64,000 nt of DNA, from positions 1 to 64,000 of the forward strand of contig JAJCXN010000056.1 in the NCBI GenBank assembly GCA_029263415.1. The letters run 5' to 3'. The notes beneath the pieces are model-generated. The model searched no databases. It was not told where the DNA came from and was given only the letters and a program-made list of their open reading frames with translations. Both the position numbers and the translations under genes were made by a program. This document shows, one piece after another, positions 25,623 to 33,802 of this stretch. Positions within the stretch are counted from its first letter, which is position 1. Each line of letters opens with the position of its first letter. This stretch comes from Acidobacteriota bacterium. GTDB lineage: Bacteria > Acidobacteriota > Thermoanaerobaculia > Multivoradales > Multivoraceae.

Positions 25623-26378
25623 TCAGCCAACCTCCCCTCTTGTACCTAGCGCCCTGAATTCTGAGGGCGTCCTCCCTGCACTCCGTCTGAACTGGCGAGT
25701 GAAGGCACTCTGGTCCGAATAACCACAACCCATAGCGACTTCCGCAATGGGGAGCGTCGATGCGAGCAATTGGTGACAGGCATGATCCATGCGGAGCTTC
25801 AACAGCCAGCGACCGGTAGACAACCCGAACAAGTGCTTCATGCGTCGATCCAACTGGTAGACGGACATCGACGCAACCTCGGCCAGTTGCTTCACTGCAG
25901 GAGGCCGAGACAACCGCGACTCCGCGTGGGCGACCGCATTTGCAACGTCGCTAGATCCGGCCGTTGCATCAATCGCTGGAGCGAGATCTCGTGACACGCC
26001 AACAAGCCCAACGATCTCACCGGTTGCGGCTCGAAGCGGCAGCTTCGTGGTCAAGCACCACCCTGTCTTGCGCGGTTGATAGACGTGCAGCTCCAGCTTG
26101 TCCTGCAACTGCCGCCCTGATCGGATCACTTCACGATCCTGCACCTCGAAGCCTCTACCAAGATCCTCTCCGAAGATGTCCGAGGGTGTGCAACCCAGCA
26201 GTTCAGACTTCCGCTGCTTACCACTCCGCACAACCAGGGTCTGGTTCACGCAGACATAGCGGCCGTCACTGTTCTTGATGAAGAACACCGTGTCCTCCAT
26301 CTGGTCAAACAGCGCCTCTGCGGTAAAGGGCTCGGCCAGGCGCAAGAGCAAGGCGCTCACCAGTGGTTGTTCTTCCAT
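25623..26378 (-). CDS. PAS-AraC transcriptional regulator, probable hydroxyproline-operon activator
   Basis: A 251-residue protein. Residues ~20-130 are a PAS domain (LFDQMEDTVFFIKNSDGRYV, SELLGCTPSDIFGED, EIVGLVGVSRDL). Residues ~145-245 are an AraC/XylS helix-turn-helix pair (QLAEVASMSVYQLDRRMKHL; IAEVAMGCGYSDQSAFTRQF then RRSAGRTPSEFR). ATG 26378 is the start. It is transcribed divergently from a hydroxyproline catabolic operon, so it is the obvious candidate to sense hydroxyproline or an intermediate through the PAS domain and activate the operon. Two 11-bp direct repeats 30 bp apart lie in the shared promoter region. Ligand identity is inference. Confidence 0.85.
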   Translation of the reverse strand: MEEQPLVSALLLRLAEPFTAEALFDQMEDTVFFIKNSDGRYVCVNQTLVVRSGKQRKSELLGCTPSDIFGEDLGRGFEVQDREVIRSGRQLQDKLELHVYQPRKTGWCLTTKLPLRAATGEIVGLVGVSRDLAPAIDATAGSSDVANAVAHAESRLSRPPAVKQLAEVASMSVYQLDRRMKHLFGLSTGRWLLKLRMDHACHQLLASTLPIAEVAMGCGYSDQSAFTRQFRRSAGRTPSEFRALGTRGEVG

Positions 26379-26388
26379 TCTCTGATTG

Positions 26389-26429
26389 TGCCAAAACTCC
26401 AGTTCAAAATTGACTGCATGCCAAGACTC
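26389..26429 (+). promoter_or_regulatory. Direct repeats, probable AraC-type operator
   Basis: TGCCAAAACTC at 26389-26399 and TGCCAAGACTC at 26419-26429 differ at one base and are exactly 30 bp apart, about three helical turns. They sit between the divergent PAS-AraC regulator and the hydroxyproline operon. Same-face direct repeats are the usual binding arrangement for AraC/XylS activators. Confidence 0.6.
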
Positions 26430-26517
26430 GAAGGTTGAATATTCGTATGCTAGGAAACGTCAGATACCGTCTCTACGCTGACTCGTCCTGTGCCATATCC
26501 CGACCGAGGTAAACGTG

Positions 26518-27465
26518 ATGATCGCTAGTCCTTCAGTCTTCTCAGGTTGCATTCCAGCCCTCATGACGCCGTGTGACGCTCAGGGTCGGCCAGACTTTGA
26601 CGCGCTGGCTGACAAAGGTGTGGAGCTGATCGCAAAAGGCATGCGAGCCGTCGTCTATTGCGGATCCATGGGTGACTGGGCGCTGCTCGACGACGCGCAA
26701 CGCATGCAAGGCGTCGACCGCCTAGTCGCTGCGAAAGTGCCGACGATCGTGGGAACGGGAGCACAAAACACCAAGCGAGCGGCGGCGATCGCGTCACATG
26801 CCGCCAAGGTTGGGGCCGATGGGCTAATGGTAATACCCCGTGTGCTCTCGCGCGGGACTTCGCCGGCCGCTCAGCGGCTGCACTTCGCGAGCGTCCTTGA
26901 TGCAGCCCAAGAGCTTCCCTCGGTCATCTACAACAGTCCCTACTATGGATTTGAAACCAAAGCCGATCTGTTCATGCAGCTCCGCAACCGTCATGCGAAC
27001 CTGATCGGGTTCAAAGAGTTCGGCGGCGCCGCCTCTCTGTCCTACGCCGCTGAGCACATCACTAGCGGCGACCCAGAACTGACACTGATGGTTGGCGTCG
27101 ACACACAGGTGGTCCATGGGTTCGTGCGCTGTGGGGCTGTTGGCGCGATCACCGGGGTCGGGAACGCGCTGCCCGGGCCGGTCTTGCGGCTCGTTGAGCT
27201 CTGCGAGCAGGCTGCCGAAGGCAATGCCGAATCGTTGCGTCTCGCAAATGAACTCGACGGAGCACTCTCCGTACTATCGACGTTTGACGAAGGGCCTGAT
27301 CTGGTCCTCTACTACAAACACCTCATGGTGCTGGAAGGTAGCGAGGAATACGGTCACCACCTCAACCCGGAAGATCGGTTGAGCCCACAACAGAAAGCGT
27401 ACCTAGAGGCCCAGTGGAAACAGTTTCGGGGTTGGTGGGACAGTTGGCTCGGCGCCAACACCTAA
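26518..27465 (+). CDS. hypD: 1-pyrroline-4-hydroxy-2-carboxylate deaminase (DapA family)
   Basis: A 315-residue TIM-barrel of the dihydrodipicolinate synthase/N-acetylneuraminate lyase family. The Schiff-base lysine is K166 in NLIGFKEFGG, and the catalytic tyrosine Y138 is in SVIYNSPYYGF. In hydroxyproline breakdown the enzyme deaminates and dehydrates pyrroline-4-hydroxy-2-carboxylate to 2-oxoglutarate semialdehyde. The pathway role comes from the operon: epimerase, FAD dehydrogenase and semialdehyde dehydrogenase follow at once (6-bp gap to the next gene). The ATG at 26518 (GAGG nine bases upstream) or the GTG codon before it is the start. On sequence alone it could be another DapA-family enzyme. 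Confidence 0.85.
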   Translation: MIASPSVFSGCIPALMTPCDAQGRPDFDALADKGVELIAKGMRAVVYCGSMGDWALLDDAQRMQGVDRLVAAKVPTIVGTGAQNTKRAAAIASHAAKVGADGLMVIPRVLSRGTSPAAQRLHFASVLDAAQELPSVIYNSPYYGFETKADLFMQLRNRHANLIGFKEFGGAASLSYAAEHITSGDPELTLMVGVDTQVVHGFVRCGAVGAITGVGNALPGPVLRLVELCEQAAEGNAESLRLANELDGALSVLSTFDEGPDLVLYYKHLMVLEGSEEYGHHLNPEDRLSPQQKAYLEAQWKQFRGWWDSWLGANT

Positions 27466-27471
27466 ACGCCT

Positions 27472-28425
27472 ATGAAGATGCATGTCATCGACTCGCACAC
27501 CGAAGGCGAACCGACCCGAGTGGTACTAACAGGCGGACCCGAACTGGGCGAAGGCCCGTTATGGGAACGTCGCCAACGATTCGCCGATGAATACGACCAT
27601 GTTCGGCGCCGTTTGATTCTTGAACCCCGAGGCTCTGAGGCAATGGTCGGCGCTCTACTCTGCGAGCCCACCCGTGACGATTGCGACGCGGCAGTGATCT
27701 TCTTCAACAACGCGGGGTTTCTTGGCATGTGTGGTCATGGGATGATCGGTGTCGCAGTGACGCTGTCGTACCTGGACCGACTCTCACCCGGTGAGATCCG
27801 AGTCGAAACTCCGGTAGGAGTGGTCGCAGTCGAGCTGACTAGCCCCAATGAGGCAACCGTTGAGAACGTGCCAAGCTACTCCTACCTCCGCGACGTCACC
27901 GTGCAGGTGGAGGGCCTGGGTGAAGTCACCGGCGACGTGGCCTGGGGTGGGAACTGGTTCTTCCTGACTGAGAATTCTCCGTGCGAGATCGTACTGTCGA
28001 ATGCCCAAGAACTGACGCGTGCGGCAAGCAGCGTCCGTACATCCCTGGCCGAACAAGGAATCACCGGCCCTAACGGAGAAGAGATCGACCACATCGAGTT
28101 CTTCTCTGCGCCCGGGGAACCAGAGGCACCAGAAGTACTACAAGCGCACAGCCGCAACTTTGTTCTCTGCCCCGGCAACGCATATGACCGATCACCCTGT
28201 GGCACTGGAACCAGCGCCAAACTTGCCTGCCTGGCTGAACGCGGCGCACTCGCTGCGGGCGAGACATGGGTGCAAGAGAGCGTGATCGGCAGCCGGTTCG
28301 TGACCAGCTACCGCACCAATGATGCTGGTGAAGTCATAGCTAGGATCTCGGGGCGTGCCTTCATCTGTAGCGAGAGCACACTGGTGTGGCAACCCAACGA
28401 CCCCTTTGCCAACGGAATCGCTTGA
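27472..28425 (+). CDS. hypE: 4-hydroxyproline 2-epimerase (proline racemase family)
   Basis: A 317-residue proline-racemase-fold protein. Both catalytic acid/base cysteines are present: C87 in GFLGMCGHGMIG and C243 in SPCGTGTSAKLACL. That argues for a two-base epimerase rather than the Thr-containing 3-hydroxyproline dehydratase branch. It would convert trans-4-hydroxy-L-proline to cis-4-hydroxy-D-proline, the first step of the pathway. HVIDSHTEGEPTRVV at the N-terminus is typical. It is cytoplasmic, six bases after hypD and two bases before the dehydrogenase gene. Proline racemase activity is the main alternative, but the neighbours favour hydroxyproline. Confidence 0.9.
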   Translation: MKMHVIDSHTEGEPTRVVLTGGPELGEGPLWERRQRFADEYDHVRRRLILEPRGSEAMVGALLCEPTRDDCDAAVIFFNNAGFLGMCGHGMIGVAVTLSYLDRLSPGEIRVETPVGVVAVELTSPNEATVENVPSYSYLRDVTVQVEGLGEVTGDVAWGGNWFFLTENSPCEIVLSNAQELTRAASSVRTSLAEQGITGPNGEEIDHIEFFSAPGEPEAPEVLQAHSRNFVLCPGNAYDRSPCGTGTSAKLACLAERGALAAGETWVQESVIGSRFVTSYRTNDAGEVIARISGRAFICSESTLVWQPNDPFANGIA

Positions 28426-28427
28426 CT

Positions 28428-29678
28428 ATGTCATCGAGCAGCGACGTGATTGTGATTGGCGGCGGAATCGTCGGTATTGCGTGCGCGCACTACTTAGCCA
28501 AGGAAGGCTATGGCGTCACGGTGATCGATCAAGCCACCATCGGGGCTGGTTGCTCACACGCTAACTGCGGCTTCGTCTGTCCAAGCCACGTGTTGCCGCT
28601 GAACGAACCGGGCGCTATTGGTGACGGGATCAGATCCCTGCTTAATCCCAGCGCAGCGTTTCGAATCAAGCCGCAACTGCGGCCAAACCTCTACCGGTGG
28701 TTGTTCCAGTTTGCTCGGCGATGCACCCATCGCAAGATGCTCGAGTCTGGGGCCAACCTTTTGCCCCTATTGGAGTCGTCGATCGTCGAGTACCGGACGC
28801 TTGACAGCGAACTCCGCTCTGCCGGCGAGTGGAAAGAAAATGGATTGCTCTACGTGTTTCGCTCAGAAGCGGGCCTCGACAAGTTCGCGCACACTGATGG
28901 TTTGCTCACCGAAAACTACGGCGTTTCTGCGCGGCGGATCGATGGTGCCGACCTACCAGAGTTCGACTCAGCCTTGAAGCACGGCTTGGCAGGCGGTTTC
29001 TTCTACCAAGACGATGCCTCTGTGCGACCCGACAAGCTGATCCGCAATTGGAGTACTCACCTCGCAGAAGCAGGTGTTCGTTTTGTCGAGCACTGCCAAC
29101 TTGAAGGCGTGCACCGATCTGGAACCCACATTTCGGAACTCCACACCTCAACGGGAACCATGACAGCACAGCAGTACGTCATTGCTACCGGAGCTTGGTC
29201 AGGCGAACTGTCTGCACAGTTGAACTGTCGCCTACCGATCGAGCCCGGCAAGGGCTACTCAGTCACCATGAGTCGGCCTGAGCGCTGCCCAGAGCACCCG
29301 ATGCTATTCCCTGAACATCGCGTTGGTGTGACTCCGTTCGAGGATAGCTATCGCATTGGTTCAATGATGGAGTTCGCAGGTTTCGACACCACCATACCCG
29401 CCCGAAGAATCCGCCAACTCCGCGATTCGGCGGCCCCCTACCTCGAAGCCACGACCGCAACTGCCACCGAAGAGACCTGGTATGGATGGCGACCCATGAC
29501 GTGGGACAGCCTGCCGGTGGTAGGCCGAATTCGAGGGCTGGATAACGCACTCGTCGCGACCGGTCACAACATGCTGGGATTGACGTTGGCGCCAGCGACC
29601 GGTCGATTGATCGCGGAGCTGGCGTCAGGCCAACCCACCCATATCGGCATCGACGCATTCTCACCAAACAGATTCTGA
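28428..29678 (+). CDS. hypO: D-hydroxyproline dehydrogenase (FAD-dependent DadA/DAO family)
   Basis: A 416-residue flavoprotein from ATG 28428, chosen because it follows the upstream stop by two bases. The N-terminal dinucleotide-binding motif is DVIVIGGGIVGIACAHYLAK. The C-terminus has WYGWRPMTWDSLPVVGRIRG and LVATGHNMLGLTLAPATGRL, the DadA-type FAD-contacting end. In this operon it would oxidise cis-4-hydroxy-D-proline to pyrroline-4-hydroxy-2-carboxylate, passing electrons to the respiratory chain or a carrier. It is a single-subunit form rather than the three-subunit type found in some pseudomonads. Confidence 0.87.
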   Translation: MSSSSDVIVIGGGIVGIACAHYLAKEGYGVTVIDQATIGAGCSHANCGFVCPSHVLPLNEPGAIGDGIRSLLNPSAAFRIKPQLRPNLYRWLFQFARRCTHRKMLESGANLLPLLESSIVEYRTLDSELRSAGEWKENGLLYVFRSEAGLDKFAHTDGLLTENYGVSARRIDGADLPEFDSALKHGLAGGFFYQDDASVRPDKLIRNWSTHLAEAGVRFVEHCQLEGVHRSGTHISELHTSTGTMTAQQYVIATGAWSGELSAQLNCRLPIEPGKGYSVTMSRPERCPEHPMLFPEHRVGVTPFEDSYRIGSMMEFAGFDTTIPARRIRQLRDSAAPYLEATTATATEETWYGWRPMTWDSLPVVGRIRGLDNALVATGHNMLGLTLAPATGRLIAELASGQPTHIGIDAFSPNRF

Positions 29679-29693
29679 GTAGCCTAGGCTACT
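29678..29693. promoter_or_regulatory. Perfect 16-bp palindrome between hypO and hypH
   Basis: AGTAGCCTAGGCTACT begins at the last base of the hypO stop codon. With no room for a loop it is more likely a protein-binding site than a terminator. It lies 53 bp before the aldehyde dehydrogenase start and could mark an internal regulated promoter. Confidence 0.4.
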
Positions 29694-29745
29694 TTCCCCA
29701 CCTGTCACTAGACACCCCAACTGCCCCTACACGGACGGAGCCCAA

Positions 29746-31257
29746 ATGCTAAATGGACAACACTTGATCGCAGGAGAATGGGTGACTGGAGAAGGAGAAC
29801 TCCGTTCGAGCCCCGCCACTGGCCCGTCTCACACGTTCTCGAGCGGAACGGCCCAGATCGCAAACCAAGCGGCCGACGCTGCCGCAGAAGCGTTCAAAGT
29901 GTTCGGGGTCAGTAGCCGGTCCGAGCGAGCGACCCTGTTGCGCACAATCGCAGCGGAGCTCGAAAAGAACTCAGGCGAAATCGTCGAACTGGCCAGTGGT
30001 GAATCTGGTCTTCCAGTCGGGCGCATTCAAGGTGAGCTGGGCCGAACCACTGGGCAACTCCGGCTCTTCGCTGACCACATCGAAGACGGCGACTACCTCG
30101 ACCGCCGCGTTGCCAATGCCCTACCCGAGCGTGAACCCTTGCCGCGTCCCGAGCTGAGGACGATGATGCGGCCGCTCGGGCCGGTTGCCGTCTTCGGAGC
30201 CTCCAACTTCCCACTGGCCTTCTCCACCGCAGGCGGGGATACCGCGGCAGCGTTGGCAGCTGGGTGCCCTGTCGTCGTCAAGAGCCATCCTGCACATCCG
30301 GGCACCGGCGAACTCGTCGCACAGGCCGTCCTAGCCGCCATGCGAGAGACAGGAACCCATCTCGGGACCTTCTCCTTTCTCCAAGATGCTGGTCACACCG
30401 TAGCAACGTCTCTAGTTCAGCATCCGGCGATCAAGGCAGTTGGCTTCACCGGCTCGTTGACCGCAGGACGCATCTTGTTTGATCTTTGTGCAGCGCGAGC
30501 TGAGCCAATACCCTTCTTCGGAGAACTGGGGTCTATCAACCCCTGCTTCGTTCTGCCTACCGCGCTTGCGACCGGCGCTACTCGCATTGGAGCTGAGTGG
30601 GCCGCTTCACTAACACTCGGCGCAGGTCAGTTCTGCACCAGCCCGGGCGTGATGTTCGTCGTTGATGGGGATGGAGCAGATTCCTTCATCGAAAGCACGC
30701 TGGCTGCGCTGGGCCAGGTCGACAAGCAGACAATGCTGACAGACGCGATCGCGAGTACTTTTCGCACGGGGGCCGAACGGCTGGCTGGAACTGACGGAGT
30801 GCACAGACGATTCGGAGAGCAATCCTTCCAAAGATCCGTGACCCCCTACCTCTTTGAAACAGACGGGGAAACGTGGAATCGCCATGCCGAACTCGCAGAA
30901 GAGGTCTTCGGCCCCTTGGGCATTGTCGTGCGCACTCGATCGTTCGACGAGCTGCTCGCCTGTGCCCAGTCTTTGAGCGGTCAACTGACGGCTACCTTGC
31001 ACTTCGAGCAAGCCGATGACGAAGCCGCCTTGCAACTCTTGCCGGTACTCGAACACAAGGCCGGCCGCCTCCTGGCCAACGGGTTCCCTACCGGTGTTGA
31101 GGTTGACCCTGCGATGGTGCACGGTGGCCCCTATCCCGCGGCCACCAACCCCGCAGCCACGTCGGTGGGCACGTTAGCCATTCGCCGTTTCTTGCGCCCG
31201 GTGTGCTATCAAAACCTGCCTCAACGGTTGTTGCCAGCGGATCTACAGGACGCCTAG
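29746..31257 (+). CDS. hypH: 2-oxoglutarate semialdehyde (2,5-dioxovalerate) dehydrogenase
   Basis: A 503-residue aldehyde dehydrogenase. It has the oxyanion-hole Asn154 in FGASNFPLAFS, cofactor Lys179, general base Glu260 in FFGELGSINPCF and nucleophile Cys297 in GAGQFCTSPG. The GELGSINP and LGAGQFCT signatures belong to the 2-oxoglutarate semialdehyde dehydrogenase group. It oxidises the deaminase product to 2-oxoglutarate with NAD(P)+, feeding the TCA cycle and completing hydroxyproline degradation. It is separated from hypO by 67 bp, so it may have an extra promoter. The same enzyme could serve sugar-acid breakdown, but no such genes are nearby. Confidence 0.9.
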   Translation: MLNGQHLIAGEWVTGEGELRSSPATGPSHTFSSGTAQIANQAADAAAEAFKVFGVSSRSERATLLRTIAAELEKNSGEIVELASGESGLPVGRIQGELGRTTGQLRLFADHIEDGDYLDRRVANALPEREPLPRPELRTMMRPLGPVAVFGASNFPLAFSTAGGDTAAALAAGCPVVVKSHPAHPGTGELVAQAVLAAMRETGTHLGTFSFLQDAGHTVATSLVQHPAIKAVGFTGSLTAGRILFDLCAARAEPIPFFGELGSINPCFVLPTALATGATRIGAEWAASLTLGAGQFCTSPGVMFVVDGDGADSFIESTLAALGQVDKQTMLTDAIASTFRTGAERLAGTDGVHRRFGEQSFQRSVTPYLFETDGETWNRHAELAEEVFGPLGIVVRTRSFDELLACAQSLSGQLTATLHFEQADDEAALQLLPVLEHKAGRLLANGFPTGVEVDPAMVHGGPYPAATNPAATSVGTLAIRRFLRPVCYQNLPQRLLPADLQDA

Positions 31258-31376
31258 GAGGGAAGGCGCTCTTCTCCCAGAGCAGAGTTATACCCGCATC
31301 CTCTGTGGCAGCGGGAGGATGCTCTTGGATCTGGCGGGCGTCTTGCTCGACAATCAGCACCAGGCAGCGCCTTGCT

Positions 31377-32462
31377 TCAGCGACAGATGGTCCTTTGGGG
31401 AGCACCGGAAAGAGCCAGTGATTCGAGAATGCGATGCTCCTTCGTGCGGACTGCTTCGCAGATCAACGTGGTTGCGGTGTATGCAGGCTGCCGTGGCGGA
31501 GTGCTTGAATTCTTCTGAGTTTCGAAACTCAGCAAAACCACATCGCCCGATGGCACCGTCAATTGGGCTGCGATTGCATAGCGAGAAGAGAAGATGCGTC
31601 CCGCAATCGACTCCCTGCCTTCTCGGTCGAGCGCGACCGAGAGTTCGGTGATCTCAAGCACACCGCGGAGAGCTGAATCTTTGGCCTCAACGCCTATCAC
31701 GGTCAGGTCTTCGTGCAGAGCGTCTAGCTGTTCGCGAACGCTGTGATCGAAATCTGCGGGAAGCTGCACTCCAGCTCCAGGTCGGATGGTGAGTTGCAGC
31801 TCGATTTCCGGTTTGTGGAGAGCCGGTGCGACGAACTCCATTGCGCGATCCAATCTGATCGCCTTGAGGCCGGGTTGATCGGTCTGGATGCGCAGAAGAA
31901 GAGCGACGGGTTGATTGTTGATGGTGACAGTAGAACCGCTGTATCCACTCCTAATAACGGAATCCCTGGGGTCTAGAACGACCAGTTCGGTCTCAACCCG
32001 GCTCACAAAGACCCTGTTCCGCTCGAGCACGTCGAGGGCTTGAGTGAGAACCACTGCTTCCGCACTAGAACCCAGCAATTTGGCGACCGGCACAGGATCG
32101 ATAGTAGCTCGTGCACATTCCGGGCTCGGGTCTAAGCGAAGCAAACTGAGGTCAGTCTCATGCTCCGCGTCAGAGGCGATCCCTGCACCCAGAGTCCAGA
32201 AAGGCTCGCCCGTCGCCCGACGGCCACTGGGAAAGGTGACCTCGAACTCCGAGTAGAACGTGTCGAGGACGTGGGCAGGAGCAAGAACGAAACACTCTTG
32301 ACTGGTACCGATCGCCAGGCCGTGTCCCGACGTCTGGCCACCAGCGATATGGACGGGAATGGTCTCCGCTAACGCTTGCGTGGCAAGGCCGGCCAACACG
32401 ATGACAGCCAGGGTCGAGGGGCGGCCAATGCGTTTCAGTCGGTTCTTCACTCTAGGGCTCAT
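31377..32462 (-). CDS. Exported trypsin-fold serine protease, fourth gene of an envelope operon
   Basis: About 361 residues from ATG 32462 (a GTG at 32477 adds five). The signal peptide is STLAVIVLAGLATQALA. The N-terminal half is a chymotrypsin-like domain: H64 in FVLAPAHVLD, D104 in ETDLSLLRLD and S175 in IRSGYSGSTV, an intact triad with Tyr replacing the usual residue before Ser. The C-terminal ~160 residues form an extra domain with no recognised family (VREQLDALHEDLTVIGVEAK, VALDREGRESIAGRIFSSRY). The start overlaps the preceding gene by 11 bp. Partner genes are a two-TM protein and two exported proteins, suggesting a periplasmic sensing/proteolysis module. Target unknown. Confidence 0.72.
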   Translation of the reverse strand: MSPRVKNRLKRIGRPSTLAVIVLAGLATQALAETIPVHIAGGQTSGHGLAIGTSQECFVLAPAHVLDTFYSEFEVTFPSGRRATGEPFWTLGAGIASDAEHETDLSLLRLDPSPECARATIDPVPVAKLLGSSAEAVVLTQALDVLERNRVFVSRVETELVVLDPRDSVIRSGYSGSTVTINNQPVALLLRIQTDQPGLKAIRLDRAMEFVAPALHKPEIELQLTIRPGAGVQLPADFDHSVREQLDALHEDLTVIGVEAKDSALRGVLEITELSVALDREGRESIAGRIFSSRYAIAAQLTVPSGDVVLLSFETQKNSSTPPRQPAYTATTLICEAVRTKEHRILESLALSGAPQRTICR

Positions 32463-33732
32463 TTGCTTTTCCGCCACTAAGACGATGGCGGAAGGTGGCG
32501 AAGTTGATCAGCAACGCAAGAATGCCGGTAACCAGCGGCGTGATGGCGACAAAAAGCTGGGACAAGCGGTCGCTCCTCAAGAACTCGGTGAGTGTGAGTC
32601 GTGGAAACAGGAGCCAAGCACCGGGCCGTCTGATCTCCACCATCTCCCCGAAATACCGAGCATCCGCGGGCGCACAAGGACCAGCAGATGCTTGGCTGTC
32701 GGCGGAGCCCTGAGTGACTCGTGCGACTAAGCCGATAGCCTCACCATCGACCAACCGCAGCATGCCGCTCACGGCGCCTTTGAGTACCAGCTGCTCGCCC
32801 ATCATCACATCCGTCCTCTTGAGTTCGTGTCCTTGTCTGTTGGCTTTCCAGCCTTGTCTGAACGCGACCGTTCCACCAATGAGATGGTGTCGCCATTGAG
32901 CAGCGTTGGTGGCCGAATCTCCCACCTGTAGACACGTCGCGTCGAAATAGAACGCCAGGTTGCCACGTGATCCCTCTTGCTCCTTGATGTCCACTTCGAA
33001 GCTAGAAATCCGGGGTCCCGTCGTACTGTCCTTGCTGTCCTTGCTGTCCTTCGTGTCCTTGCAGTCCTCTTTGGCTTCCGTGGAACCAAGCGCCGGTTCC
33101 GGCTCTGGCTCAACGTTCTCACTCTGAAGAGTTGCGCTCTTGCAGTCAGCGCACGGTCTGCATTCCACTTGCAAATCCCCGCCGTCAGTCGCGTTCGAGA
33201 TGATGTCTAGCAATAGAGGACCGCCCGCCGTCTTGCTCAGCTCAATACGGGACTGGTCGGGGATATGCACAAAGACATCCTCGCCCGAACAAACGGACCC
33301 CAGCGAAAAATTCGACGGACCACACTCACCCCAACCCGTTTCGTCCGTCCAATCATCCTCGGCTACCCCCCTAACGTCGTTCCCCAGGAACCACAGCTGC
33401 TCGCCCTCGACCTCAATCCGCGCGAACTCGGTCTCGACAGTCGCCACATAGCTACGGATGGCTGTGCAGTATCGGTGCAACAGCATCCCGGTGAGTGTGG
33501 TAGCGGCGATACCAGTGATCAAGAGGTAGCCGCCAGTGCGCCGCTTGGCTGCCGGAATCTCGCCAACCCGGGTTCTCAGCTGCTGATAGGACTGAGTCAG
33601 CAGGTGCACTACCGCCCGGCCCAGGCGAGCCACGACCGACGTGATCTTGATCGCAGCAGAACTACCGAACCGGCGTGCAACACGCAACGCTCGGTTGGCC
33701 CGGGTACGCCACGAAGGGGTGGTCTGATTCAT
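32452..33732 (-). CDS. Two-TM membrane protein with large periplasmic domain and KDS-rich linker
   Basis: A 426-residue protein. The basic N-terminus (~65 residues) is cytoplasmic; TM1 is ~68-86 (YLLITGIAATTLTGMLLHRY). A periplasmic part of ~280 residues consists of two beta-rich regions (ARIEVEGEQLWFLGNDVRGV and GNLAFYFDATCLQVGDSATN) joined by a charged linker with PEPEPAL and KDTKDSKDSKDS. A C-terminal TM is SQLFVAITPLVTGILALLIN. Several CxxC-like cysteines (ECRPCADC) could bind metal or form disulfides. No family was recognised. It is translationally overlapped with the protease gene downstream, so the two products probably work together at the membrane. Confidence 0.6.
   Translation of the reverse strand: MNQTTPSWRTRANRALRVARRFGSSAAIKITSVVARLGRAVVHLLTQSYQQLRTRVGEIPAAKRRTGGYLLITGIAATTLTGMLLHRYCTAIRSYVATVETEFARIEVEGEQLWFLGNDVRGVAEDDWTDETGWGECGPSNFSLGSVCSGEDVFVHIPDQSRIELSKTAGGPLLLDIISNATDGGDLQVECRPCADCKSATLQSENVEPEPEPALGSTEAKEDCKDTKDSKDSKDSTTGPRISSFEVDIKEQEGSRGNLAFYFDATCLQVGDSATNAAQWRHHLIGGTVAFRQGWKANRQGHELKRTDVMMGEQLVLKGAVSGMLRLVDGEAIGLVARVTQGSADSQASAGPCAPADARYFGEMVEIRRPGAWLLFPRLTLTEFLRSDRLSQLFVAITPLVTGILALLINFATFRHRLSGGKANEP
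33026..33066 (-). repeat. 9-bp coding tandem repeat
   Basis: The unit CTGTCCTTG occurs at 33026-33034 and 33035-33043, then with single changes at 33044-33052 and 33053-33061, and partly after. Read on the minus strand it encodes repeated Lys-Asp-Ser. Slippage would change linker length in threes of codons without breaking the frame. Confidence 0.85.
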
Positions 33733-33802
33733 GCTAAGTCACCGATCAGCCGTTGCCCAAAAACACCACAGGGAAGGCGGCTTGTACGAGACCCAAGCCG
33801 CG

